Positions 7,260-18,100 of a stretch of 24,602 nt of DNA are shown here, in pieces. The notes beneath the pieces were generated by a model. It was given only the letters and a program-made list of their open reading frames with translations, was not told the DNA's origin and did no database searches. The stretch covers positions 1-24,602 of the forward strand of contig NZ_JBIJDC010000068.1 in NCBI RefSeq assembly GCF_044344315.1. Direction: 5' to 3'. Every line of letters begins with the position of its first letter. Within the stretch, counting starts at the first letter, position 1. Source of the stretch: Zoogloea sp044344315 (GTDB lineage: Bacteria > Pseudomonadota > Gammaproteobacteria > Burkholderiales > Rhodocyclaceae). The translations under genes were made by a program, and so were the position numbers.

Positions 7260-7604
7260 CGGTTCTCCCCTGTTTTCTTGTGCTGTTTGGATGCGCGCGA
7301 TTGTGCCACGCATTGGCTAGCGGTCCGTAATTACCGAGGGTGCCAAAAAGGCGTGGGTCGGGTAAACTCGTATGCAAACAATAAAGCAAGCAATATGAAG
7401 TCTTCGTGCCCCCCTCCCGGGCGCGAAACTCCGGTCGGGCGGCTGGGTGACCGCCGCACGGCTGTCATACGAGGCGCACGCTCGCCTCAGGGTATTCAGG
7501 ACACATCCAGATTTTTCCGGCCAGACCATCGGTGATATCCCCCGCCAGCGGCATCTCGTTGCCCCGGCCTGTGGGGGTCGGACCATTTTGAGAGAAGAGA
7601 GAAC
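7260..7604. other. Intergenic region between parA-like gene and malic enzyme; long maeB leader
   Basis: No supportable gene lies in these 345 bases. The left part holds the ribosome site of the minus-strand ParA gene and presumably its promoter, which I cannot pinpoint. The plus-strand part holds a possible maeB promoter (7340-7368), leaving an untranslated leader of about 230 bases. The leader has several possible hairpins, the clearest being GAGGCG/CGCCTC at 7471-7476 and 7483-7488 with a six-base loop. No known riboswitch class was recognised by eye. Confidence 0.5.
7340..7368 (+). promoter_or_regulatory. Possible maeB promoter
   Basis: GTGCCA (7340-7345) and TAAACT (7363-7368) are separated by 17 bases; each matches the sigma-70 consensus at four of six positions. 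Transcription would start near 7375 and give a leader of roughly 230 bases before the malic enzyme ATG. A promoter closer to the gene cannot be excluded. Confidence 0.3.
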
Positions 7605-9899
<2,295 letters not shown>

Positions 9900-9909
9900 G
9901 TCCTGATTG

Positions 9910-9934
9910 CCCCGGCCCGCCCATCGGGTCGGGG
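9910..9934 (+). terminator. Hairpin after maeB, possible weak terminator
   Basis: CCCCGGCCCG (9910-9919) and CGGGTCGGGG (9925-9934) form a ten-pair stem with one G-U pair and a five-base loop, 11 bases after the maeB stop. The following bases are TGCTTCCCT, not a T-run, so efficiency as an intrinsic terminator is doubtful; it may serve as a 3' end stabiliser. Confidence 0.5.
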
Positions 9935-9967
9935 TGCTTCCCTCCGCTATTTGAAATCACCCTCCGG

Positions 9968-9973
9968 TACAAT
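9968..9973 (+). promoter_or_regulatory. Probable -10 box of the quinone oxidoreductase gene
   Basis: TACAAT at 9968-9973 matches TATAAT at five of six positions and lies 27 bases before the ATG, with a good ribosome site (GAGGTGAG) in between. A TTGAAA at 9951-9956 is only 11 bases upstream, too close to serve as its -35. A hairpin upstream supports separate transcription from maeB. Confidence 0.45.
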
Positions 9974-10000
9974 TGGAGACAATGTTCCGCGAGGTGAGGC

Positions 10001-10981
10001 ATGTCCCGTTTGATCCGTTTTGAGCGTACCGGCGGCCCCGAAGTCCTGCAGTGGGTCGAGGCTGATCTGGCTCCGCCGGCTGCCGGCGAGGCCCAACTGC
10101 GACACCATGCGGTCGGTCTGAACTACATCGACACCTACCATCGATCCGGTTTGTATCCGGTTCCGTTGCCGTCGGGCATTGGGCTCGAAGCGGCCGGCGT
10201 GGTGGAGGCCGTGGGTGAGGGCGTGACCGATCTGCAGCCCGGCGATAGGGTCGCTTACGCCGGTGGCCCCCTCGGTGCCTACGCTGAACGCCGTAACATA
10301 CCGGCCGACCGCCTGGTCCGGTTGCCCGATGCCCTGAGTTTCGAGCAGGGGGCAGCCATGATGCTGCAGGGCCTGACCGCTCAGTACCTGCTGCGCCGCA
10401 CCTACCGGGTCCAGCCTGGCGACACCATTCTCATCCATGCCGCTGCGGGGGGCGTCGGCCTGATCGTCTGCCAGTGGGCCAAGGCCCTGGGGGCTACCGT
10501 CATCGGTACCGTCGGTTCTGACGAAAAGGCGGAGCTGGCCCGTCAGCACGGCTGTGACCATGCCATCGTCTATACCCGCGAGAATGTCTCCGGCCGTGTT
10601 CGGGAGCTGACTGGCGGCGAAGGTGTGGCGGTGGTCTACGACTCCATCGGCAAGGACACCTTCATGGACTCCCTGGCCTGCCTACGCCCCCTGGGCATGA
10701 TGGTGACCTTCGGCAATGCGTCTGGGCCGGTGGCCCCGTTTGATCCCGGGCTGCTCGGCAAGATGGGCTCGCTGTTCCTGACTCGGCCAAGCCTGTTTGC
10801 CTATTCGGCGCTTCGGGACGATTTGCTGATGATGGCAGAAGAACTCTTTTCCGTAGTGCTTTCGGGGCAGGTTCGCCTGTCCATCAATCAACGTTTTCCG
10901 CTGCAGGATGCAGCCACCGCACATCGTGAGCTTGAAGCGCGGCGGACGACGGGTTCCACCGTGCTGGTTCCCTCATCATGA
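10001..10981 (+). CDS. NADPH:quinone oxidoreductase, zinc-free MDR family (QOR1-like)
   Basis: This is a cytoplasmic medium-chain dehydrogenase/reductase that reduces quinones or related alpha,beta-unsaturated carbonyls with NADPH, probably for detoxification. The 326-aa protein has the catalytic-domain signature GLNYIDTYHRSGLYPVPLPSGIG near residues 39-61, a GDRVAY turn at 81-86, and the NADPH-binding AAAGGVGLI at 147-155. The structural and catalytic zinc cysteines of alcohol dehydrogenases are absent, as expected for the quinone oxidoreductase branch. GAGGTGAG precedes the ATG. Its stop codon overlaps the start of the next gene (ATGA at 10978-10981), so the two are translationally coupled. 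E. coli QorA is the closest remembered relative; physiological substrate unknown. Confidence 0.93.
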   Translation: MSRLIRFERTGGPEVLQWVEADLAPPAAGEAQLRHHAVGLNYIDTYHRSGLYPVPLPSGIGLEAAGVVEAVGEGVTDLQPGDRVAYAGGPLGAYAERRNIPADRLVRLPDALSFEQGAAMMLQGLTAQYLLRRTYRVQPGDTILIHAAAGGVGLIVCQWAKALGATVIGTVGSDEKAELARQHGCDHAIVYTRENVSGRVRELTGGEGVAVVYDSIGKDTFMDSLACLRPLGMMVTFGNASGPVAPFDPGLLGKMGSLFLTRPSLFAYSALRDDLLMMAEELFSVVLSGQVRLSINQRFPLQDAATAHRELEARRTTGSTVLVPSS

Positions 10982-11361
10982 GACATCCCCGTTTTCGTGC
11001 TGCTCTGATGGCGTTCGCTCTCGGTATCGCCGTCTCCTCTCCGGGGTATGCTGCTCCTCCGGTGCCGCCGCCCGTGGTGTTGACGCCGGTGCAAGCAGCC
11101 TTCATCCAGGCGGAAACCCGCCGCATCGAAGAGAGTTTTGTCCAGAAGGTGATGAGCATCACCGGTGCCCGCCGGGAGCAAGTGTTGCGGGCCATACCGG
11201 CAAAGGGGCGGCTGACCGAAAGGTTAGCCCGGATCTATAGTTCGCTCGAGCGGGATCTTGGCTCTCCGCTCAGTGATGAGCAGCGAGCCCTGATATTTGC
11301 GGCGGACGGGGAGCGAAAGCAGGCCTTAAAGGATCTGCCAGCCCAGGCTGCCGCGCGTTAA
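10978..11361 (+). CDS. Small exported protein of unknown function
   Basis: The 127-aa product begins with a signal peptide: basic MRHPRFR, a hydrophobic stretch ALMAFALGIAVSS (9-21), and a likely type I cleavage after PGYA or PGYAA (about residue 25-26). The mature part starts with a proline-rich segment (PPVPPPVV) and is then predicted to be helical and charged, with no cysteines, so it is not a lipoprotein. I do not recognise a family. The start overlaps the stop of the upstream oxidoreductase by ATGA, a firm sign of an operon. It faces the diguanylate cyclase gene across 24 bases, without a clear terminator. A small periplasmic protein is the safest description. Confidence 0.82.
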   Translation: MRHPRFRAALMAFALGIAVSSPGYAAPPVPPPVVLTPVQAAFIQAETRRIEESFVQKVMSITGARREQVLRAIPAKGRLTERLARIYSSLERDLGSPLSDEQRALIFAADGERKQALKDLPAQAAAR

Positions 11362-11385
11362 CGAGCCTCCCGGAGCGCTGAGGGC

Positions 11386-12438
11386 CTAGAACAGCTCAAT
11401 GTCGCTGTCGGGCGCTTCGCGGGCCGACACCTTGCCGCAGGCCAGTAGCTGTTCGTAGCTTCTTACTTGGTTGCGGCCGTGATCCTTGGCGACGTACAGC
11501 GCGTCGTCGGCCCGGCCGACGATGTCAGGGATGGTTTCGTTGGGCTGGATGCCGGTGTAGCCGATGCTCACCGTGACAGTACCGACCTGCGGAAAGGCGT
11601 AGGCCTCGACAGCGGCACGGAGGCGATCAAGTGCGACGGACACTTCCTGGTCAGAGGCTGCGCGCAGGATGATCACGAACTCCTCGCCGCCGAAACGGAA
11701 CAACCGATCCTGGTGGCGGAAGCTTTCCTGCATGATCCGGGCAAGCAGCAGCAGCACCTCATCGCCATAGAGATGTCCGAACTGGTCGTTGACCCGTTTG
11801 AAGTGATCCACGTCCACCACTGCCAGCCAGTACCTGCCATCGTCATTCTGGCGTCGACGATGGGGCGGGGTGGTGTCCCTGGCCAGGCCTGACTCGCCGG
11901 GGGTGAGTCCATGGAGGATCTTGCCCAGATTTTCGTCGAAGGTCTTGCGGTTGAGCAGCCCGGTGAGCGTGTCCCGCTCACTGTAGTCGAGCAGACTGAG
12001 GTAATTGCGGTAGAGGCCCAGGAAGCCCTCGGCAGTGCCCAGGTCTTCAGGGGAGAGTGGCGTGCTGCAGACGACTTCGAGCACGCCCAGCACGCGCCGG
12101 TCGACGTTGATCGGGAAACAGTGCACGTATTCACCCCGATCGTTGTCGTGACGTCGGACGATCTGGGTCTGTTCCACACAGGCCACCATCTCCGGGCGCT
12201 CGGCGAGTGGCAGGGCTTCACCGCCCTCATCGAACTCCGATTGCACGTAGCGCACACCGTCCTGGCCCACGTGGGTGACACGGGCGAGGAAGCTGTCGAC
12301 GCCATGCTGGCTGACCTTGTACAGGTTCACCTCCCGCGCCTTCACCAGTTCGAACAGGGCTGACGCGACACCCAGCTCCAGCAGGGTGCGATCCCGGTGC
12401 TGGGTGATGGATTCGACATGCTTGAGAATGTGGATCAT
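11386..12438 (-). CDS. Diguanylate cyclase with N-terminal GAF-like sensor domain
   Basis: The protein probably makes cyclic di-GMP from two GTP. Residues about 15-150 look like a cytoplasmic GAF-type sensory domain (short helices, ...YVHCFPINVDRRVLGVLEVVCS). The GGDEF domain runs from about 153 to 332: DTLTGLLNRKTF, metal-binding DVDHFKRVND, active site GGEEF at 250-254, and DDALYVAKDHGRNQV. The RHQD at 241-244 is spaced exactly five residues before GGEEF, so a product-inhibition I-site is present. An extra basic/polar insert (about 175-203, including PPHRRRQNDD) separates the first helix from the first strand. There are no membrane helices. No Shine-Dalgarno is clear before the ATG. It is divergent from the rhomboid gene and convergent with the small exported gene. 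Confidence 0.93.
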   Translation of the reverse strand: MIHILKHVESITQHRDRTLLELGVASALFELVKAREVNLYKVSQHGVDSFLARVTHVGQDGVRYVQSEFDEGGEALPLAERPEMVACVEQTQIVRRHDNDRGEYVHCFPINVDRRVLGVLEVVCSTPLSPEDLGTAEGFLGLYRNYLSLLDYSERDTLTGLLNRKTFDENLGKILHGLTPGESGLARDTTPPHRRRQNDDGRYWLAVVDVDHFKRVNDQFGHLYGDEVLLLLARIMQESFRHQDRLFRFGGEEFVIILRAASDQEVSVALDRLRAAVEAYAFPQVGTVTVSIGYTGIQPNETIPDIVGRADDALYVAKDHGRNQVRSYEQLLACGKVSAREAPDSDIELF

Positions 12439-12466
12439 GGGCCCGGTGGAAGGCTTGCAACTCTTA

Positions 12467-12496
12467 ATTCTATCTCACGATCCTGGAGTTTTTCAT
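12467..12496 (-). promoter_or_regulatory. Promoter of the diguanylate cyclase gene
   Basis: On the minus strand, ATGAAA (12491-12496, four of six matches to TTGACA) is followed after 18 bases by TAGAAT (12467-12472, five of six matches to TATAAT). Transcription would begin near 12460, leaving a leader of about 22 bases without a Shine-Dalgarno. Confidence 0.55.
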
Positions 12497-12589
12497 GTGA
12501 TTGATGACTTTGGATCGGTAGTCCGTCACGTCGTGTGCCGTGCTGTCTCACCCTTCCCGGGATCCTTCAGGCCGTCATTCGGCCATGCG

Positions 12590-12595
12590 TATAAT
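12590..12595 (+). promoter_or_regulatory. -10 box of the rhomboid gene
   Basis: A perfect TATAAT lies at 12590-12595, with a transcript start expected near 12602. The -35 region is weak (TTCAGG at 12566-12571, 18 bases away). The resulting leader of about 26 bases is pyrimidine-rich and has no Shine-Dalgarno before the TTG start at 12628. Confidence 0.55.
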
Positions 12596-12627
12596 CGAAT
12601 GGTCTTCCAGTTGCTCCGCCCCTTCCC

Positions 12628-13749
12628 TTGAACTACGACACCTTTACCAACCTCCTCTTTTCGCGCGTCCGCCGGGCCGATGTCACCTTGGCCATCGTGG
12701 TCATCAATGGGGTCGTGTTTGCTCTGCTTGCGGCGATTTCCCGGAATCCGATGCAGTTTCCGTCTGAGTTGCTGATTCAGGCTGGGGGCAACTTTGCGCC
12801 GTTGGTCCAGAAGGGGGAGCTCTGGCGACTGCTGTCTGCCCTGTTCCTGCATGGAGGGCTGCTCCACGTGGGGCTCAACATGCTGGCCCTCTACCAGGCA
12901 GGTCAGGTCGTCGAGCGCCTGTTTGGGCGGGCAGGATTCATCGTTATCTATATCGGCGCCGGGTTGCTCGGCAATCTGGCCAGCCTGTGGTGGAAGCAGG
13001 GGGGTGTCAGTGTAGGGGCGTCAGGGGCGATCTTCGGAGTGTATGGGGCGCTGCTGGCCTATCTGCTTTTGCAGCGCGGGTCGGTGCCCGGTGAGGTCTT
13101 CCGGGAGATGCGTTCTGGCACCCTGGGCTTCATCGGCTACTCCCTCTTTGCCGGCTTTTCCCTGCAGGGTATCGACAATGCCGCCCACCTTGGCGGGCTG
13201 GCGGGGGGCTTGCTGCTTGGCCTTGCGTTCGCCGAGCCCATCGTATCCCCACGGCCGGTCCTGTGGCTGACCCGCCGGGCCCTGGGGGGCATGCTGGCTG
13301 TTGCGGCCATCGGTCTCGTCCTGTGGCAGCAGACCCCCGAAGTGATTCGTCGTTACGAGGTCGATTCGGCTTATCAGCAGACGCTCCAGCACTTCGCCCT
13401 TGAAGAGCAGGATCTGTTGCGTGAGCAGGCTGCCCTGATGGAGGCCCTGCGCCAGCGTCGCATCACCGAGGCCGCAGCGCTCGATGTGCTGGAGCGCGAC
13501 TTCATTCTGCGCTGGGAGCGACAGGTCAACCAGCTCTCGTGGACCGAGGCACCCGCCGCCAGCGACTGGCAGCGTCGTGAATTGATCAATTACGCAAGCA
13601 CTCGGCGGGATGCCCTGAAGGCTCTGGCCCAGGCTTTCGAAACCCGGCAAACGGTGTGGGTGGAGCGCTCCAGGGCGCTCCAGGTGCAGGCCGACAACAT
13701 CCTGCTCCAGATGCGGTTGCGCAAGTCGGTGGAGGCGGGGGCTCGCTGA
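12628..13749 (+). CDS. Rhomboid family intramembrane serine protease with soluble C-terminal extension
   Basis: Rhomboids cleave transmembrane substrates inside the membrane. The 373-aa protein has six or so hydrophobic helices in residues about 18-235. The catalytic serine is in GASG (S132) and the catalytic histidine in AAHLGGLAGG (H187), while HVGLNM supplies H80 and N84 of the oxyanion region; all key residues are present. After the last helix (about 215-233) comes a 135-residue charged, helical, cytoplasmic or periplasmic tail, which is not in the minimal rhomboid fold. The frame is closed by a stop at 12592, so TTG at 12628 is the only plausible start; it lacks a Shine-Dalgarno. The next gene follows 24 bases downstream, so the two are probably cotranscribed. 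Substrate unknown. Confidence 0.92.
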   Translation: MNYDTFTNLLFSRVRRADVTLAIVVINGVVFALLAAISRNPMQFPSELLIQAGGNFAPLVQKGELWRLLSALFLHGGLLHVGLNMLALYQAGQVVERLFGRAGFIVIYIGAGLLGNLASLWWKQGGVSVGASGAIFGVYGALLAYLLLQRGSVPGEVFREMRSGTLGFIGYSLFAGFSLQGIDNAAHLGGLAGGLLLGLAFAEPIVSPRPVLWLTRRALGGMLAVAAIGLVLWQQTPEVIRRYEVDSAYQQTLQHFALEEQDLLREQAALMEALRQRRITEAAALDVLERDFILRWERQVNQLSWTEAPAASDWQRRELINYASTRRDALKALAQAFETRQTVWVERSRALQVQADNILLQMRLRKSVEAGAR

Positions 13750-13773
13750 GCGACGCTCCGGCCCGAGTGCGTC

Positions 13774-15090
13774 ATGGATTTCTTCCAGCAGATCCTCCTC
13801 ATCCTGCTCCTGGTGGGCATCAGCGCCTTCTTCTCGATTGCCGAGATTTCGGTTGCAGCGTCGCGCAAATCCCGGTTGGCGGTGCTGGCTGAGAACGGCA
13901 GCGAGGGGGCCGCCCGGGTGCTGGCCCTGCAGGCCCGCCCGGGGCCCTTCTTCACCCTGGTGCAGATCGGTCTCAATGCGGTGGCGATCATGGGCGGCAT
14001 TGTTGGCGAGGGGGCATTCTCCCCGTGGCTGACGGGCATGCTGGCGCCGCTGGTGCCGGCCGCCTACCTGGACACGCTGGCCTTTGCCCTGTCCTTCATG
14101 GCGGTCACGTCCCTGTTCATCCTGTTTGCCGACCTGATGCCAAAGCGCTTGGGCATGGCCTCACCCGAGCGCATGGCGATGGCCGTGGCGGCGCCCATGA
14201 GCGTCCTGATCCGCTGGTTGCGCCCCTTGCTGTGGCTTTACAACGAAGCGGCGGACTTGCTGTTCCGCCTTCTGGGGGTGGCGACCACCCGCAATGACAC
14301 CGTGACGCCTGATGAGATCATCGCCGTGGTCGAGGCCGGCGCCCAGGCCGGCCTGCTCGCCGAGCAGGGGCACGCCCTGATCGAGAACGTGTTTGGCCTG
14401 GAGGCACGCAGCGCGCCGTCGGCCATGACGACCCGCGACAGCGTGGTGTTCTTCACCCTGCAGGAGAGCGAGGAGAGCATCCGCCAGAAGATTGCCGGGC
14501 GGCCCTTCAACCGCTTTCCGGTGTGCGACGGCGGCATCGACACCGTGGTGGGCTACGTGGACGCCAAGGACCTGCTCAACCGGGTGCTGGCGGGCCAGTC
14601 CCTGTCCATGAAGGCCGACGCTCCGATCAATCCCCTGCTGGCCCTGCCCGACACCCTGACCCTGTCCGAGGTGCTCGAGCGCTTTCGCGAGGCCCGCGAG
14701 GATTTCGCGGTGATCATCAACGAGTACGCCCTGGTGGTGGGCGTGATCACCCTCAACGACATCTTCCGGGCCCTGGTCGGCGACGACGTGGAGCAGGTCC
14801 AGGAGGAGCAGATCGTGCGCCGGGACGATAGCTCCTGGCTGGTGGATGGCGCCACTGCCGTGGCCGACGTGATGCGCGTGCTGGATATCGACGATGTCGA
14901 CGGCAACGAGCACTACGAGACCATCGCCGGCTTCATGATGTACCACCTGCGCAAGATCCCCCGCCGCACCGACCGGGTGGATTTTGGCGGCTACCGTTTC
15001 GAGGTCATCGACGTGGACAATCACCGCATCGACCAGTTGCTGGTGAGCCGGCTGGGCCCCGCTGCCGGAGAAATCTCCGTCGAAGGGTGA
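13774..15090 (+). CDS. CNNM/CorC (hemolysin-family) membrane protein, YtfL/PaeA type
   Basis: The 438-aa protein has the CNNM (DUF21) membrane domain (residues about 1-185, four hydrophobic segments, starting MDFFQQILLILLLVGISAFFS with the family SIAEISVAASRKSRL). A pair of CBS domains follows (about 205-340, including DSVVFFTLQESEESIRQKI and EDFAVIINEYALVVGVITLNDIF). The C-terminal CorC_HlyC transporter-associated domain lies at about 350-430. The C-terminal half strongly resembles E. coli YtfL (PaeA), which is implicated in cadaverine/putrescine export; other family members handle Mg2+. The assignment to this branch is from memory. The name hemolysin is historical. It is likely cotranscribed with the rhomboid; its stop codon lies in the dnaE promoter. 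Confidence 0.93.
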   Translation: MDFFQQILLILLLVGISAFFSIAEISVAASRKSRLAVLAENGSEGAARVLALQARPGPFFTLVQIGLNAVAIMGGIVGEGAFSPWLTGMLAPLVPAAYLDTLAFALSFMAVTSLFILFADLMPKRLGMASPERMAMAVAAPMSVLIRWLRPLLWLYNEAADLLFRLLGVATTRNDTVTPDEIIAVVEAGAQAGLLAEQGHALIENVFGLEARSAPSAMTTRDSVVFFTLQESEESIRQKIAGRPFNRFPVCDGGIDTVVGYVDAKDLLNRVLAGQSLSMKADAPINPLLALPDTLTLSEVLERFREAREDFAVIINEYALVVGVITLNDIFRALVGDDVEQVQEEQIVRRDDSSWLVDGATAVADVMRVLDIDDVDGNEHYETIAGFMMYHLRKIPRRTDRVDFGGYRFEVIDVDNHRIDQLLVSRLGPAAGEISVEG

Positions 15091-15116
15091 AACCGGTGCG
15101 GGCTGGCGGGTAAAAT
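15087..15116 (+). promoter_or_regulatory. dnaE promoter, predicted to give a leaderless mRNA
   Basis: GTGAAA (15087-15092, four of six -35 matches) and TAAAAT (15111-15116, five of six -10 matches) are 18 bases apart. The dnaE ATG at 15123 begins seven bases after the -10 box, exactly where transcription should start. No Shine-Dalgarno can fit. The -35 overlaps the stop codon of the preceding gene. Confidence 0.55.
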
Positions 15117-15122
15117 CCCGGG

Positions 15123-18100
15123 ATGTCCGAATCTCACGCCCCCCGCTACATCCACCTGCGTCTCCATACCGAGTACTCGATCTCCGACGGGATCGTGCAG
15201 GTGGATTCTGCCATTGCCCGCGCTGCTGCTGACGGCATGCCGGCCCTTGGCATCTCCGATCTCGCCAACCTGTTCGGGATGGTCAAGTTTTACAAGGGTG
15301 CCCGCGGCAAAGGTATCAAGCCGATCATCGGCGCCGACTGCTGGATCACCAACGAGATCGAACGCGACAAGCCGACCCGGATCCTGCTGATCTGCCGGAA
15401 CCGCAAGGGTTACGGCCAGCTTTGCGAGATCCTCACCCGGGCCTTCATCGAGAACAAATACCGGGGGCGGGCCGAACTGCGTCGTGAATGGCTGGATGCG
15501 GGTAGCGCCAGTGACCTCCTGTGCCTGTCCGGCGCCCGGGATGGCGATATCGGCCACGCTCTTGCCAACGGCAACCTTGGCCTGGCCGAGAAGCTTGCTG
15601 CCGACTGGGCGGCGCGCTTTCCCGGCAGCTTCTATGTGGAGATCCAGCGGGCGGGGCATCCGGGCACCGAAACCTACATCCGTGATGCCCTGCAGATCGC
15701 TTCGCGGCTTGACCTGCCAGTGGTGGCGACCCACCCCATCCAGTTCACCCGGCCCGAAGACTTCAAGGCCCACGAGGCCCGCGTGTGCATTGCTCAGGGC
15801 AATGTGCTGGCGGACAAGCGCCGCCCGAAGGAGTTTACCCCCGAGCAGTACTTCAAGACCCAGGACGAGATGTGCGCGCTGTTTGCCGACATCCCCGAGG
15901 CGCTGGAGAACAGCGTCGAGATTGCCCGGCGCTGCTCCCTCACCGTGCAGCTGGGCAAGAACTTCCTGCCCCAGTTTCCGACGCCTGAGGGCATGACCCT
16001 TGACGATTTCCTGGTGGCGGAGGCCCGTTCCGGCCTCGAGGTGCGTCTCAAGGAGCTCTTTCCCAACGAGGTGGAGCGGGAGCAGAAGCGCGAAGAGTAC
16101 GAAGCGCGGCTCAAGTTCGAGACCGACACCATCATCCAGATGGGCTTCCCGGGCTACTTCCTGATCGTGGCCGACTTCATCAACTGGGCCAAGCACAACG
16201 GGGTGCCGGTGGGCCCGGGGCGGGGGTCCGGTGCCGGCTCGCTGGTGGCCTTCAGCCTGCGCATCACCGACATCGATCCGCTGGCCTACGCCCTGCTGTT
16301 CGAGCGCTTTCTCAACCCGGAGCGGGTGTCCATGCCCGACTTCGACATCGACTTCTGTCAGGACAACCGCTACAAGGTCATCGAGTACGTGCGCGCCCAC
16401 TACGGGGCCGATGCGGTGAGCCAGATCGCCACCTTCGGCACCATGGCCTCGAAGGCGGTGGTGCGCGACGTGGGCCGGGTGCTGGATCTGCCCTACGGCC
16501 TGTGCGATCGCCTGTCCAAGCTGATCCCGGTGGTGCAGAACAAGCCCCTGTCCCTGGCCGAGGCCCGGGAACAGGAGCCGCAGATCAATGAGCTGATGGC
16601 CGATGGCAACGACGGCGAATCGGTCCAGGAGCTGTGGAGCCTGGCCGAGCCCCTCGAGGGCCTCACCCGTGGTGTCGGCATGCACGCCGGGGGCGTACTC
16701 ATCGCGCCGGGCAAGCTCACCGATTTCTGCCCGCTTTACATCGCCGACGGTGACGACGCCACACCGGTGTCCCAGTTCGACAAGGACGACGTGGAGGCGG
16801 TGGGGCTGGTCAAGTTCGACTTCCTCGGCCTGCGCAACCTCACCATCATCGAGCTGGCCCTAGAGTACGTAAAGCGCCTCACCGGCGTGCGGCCGGATCT
16901 GATGAGCCTGGGCTTCGAAGACCAGGCGGCCTACCAGATCCTCCGCGAAGCCAACACCACGGCGATCTTCCAGGTGGAATCGGACGGCATGAAGAAGCTT
17001 CTCAAGAAGCTCGCCCCCGACCGTTTCGAAGACATCATCGCCGTGCTGGCCCTCTACCGTCCAGGCCCGCTGGGTTCGGGCATGGTGGACGACTTCATCC
17101 TGCGCAAGAAGGGCCAGCAGGCCATCGACTACTTCCATCCCGATCTCACCGCCTGCCTGTCGCCCACCTACGGGGTGATCGTGTACCAGGAACAGGTGAT
17201 GCAGATCTCCCAGATCATCGGGGGCTACACCCTGGGCGGTGCCGACATGCTGCGCCGGGCGATGGGCAAGAAGAAGGCCGACGAGATGGCCAAGCACCGG
17301 GAGACCATCGCCGACGGTGCGCGTCAGAAGGGCTATGACCCGGCGCTGGCCGAGCAGCTCTTCGACCTGATGACCAAGTTTGCCGAGTACGGCTTCAACA
17401 AGTCGCACACGGCGGCCTACGCGGTGGTCACCTATCACACAGCCTGGTTGAAGGCCTACCACTGCTCGGCCTTCATGGCAGCCACCATGTCTTCGGACCT
17501 GGACAACACCGACACGATCAAGATCTTCTACGAAGACACGATCGCCAACCGCATCGTGGTGTTGCCGCCGGACGTGAACCAGTCCGACTACCGTTTTGTG
17601 CCCACCGACGCCAAGACCATCCGCTACGGCCTTGGTGCCGTGAAGGGTGTGGGCGAGCCGGCGGTGCGGGCCATCCTGGCCGCCCGGGAGTCCGGACCCT
17701 TCAAGGATCTCTTCGATTTCTGCTGCCGGGTGGACAAGCGCATGGCCAACCGGCGGGTCATCGAGGCCCTGGTGCGTGCCGGCGCCTTCGACACCCTCGA
17801 CCCGGTGCAGCCAGCCGACCGTCACAAGCTGCTGGCCAGCGTCGGCATCGCCATGGAGGCGGCCGAACAGATTGCCGCCAATGCCCTACAGGGCGGCCTG
17901 TTCGACATCCCCGGCGAGGCTGCCGCGCCGATGGTCGACTATGTGAAGGTGCGCCCCTGGGGCGAGCGGGAGAAGCTCAAGGAAGAGAAGCTGGCCATCG
18001 GCTTCTTCCTTTCCGGCCATCCCTTCAATGCCTTCAAGGAAGAGGTGCGGCGCTTCGTGCGGCGCCCCTTGGCCCAGGTTGAACCGTCCCGGGATCTCAT

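Noticed and set aside
15021..16685. A 554-codon minus-strand open frame opposite dnaE
   Set aside because: Shadow frame; the plus-strand DnaE reading is conserved throughout.
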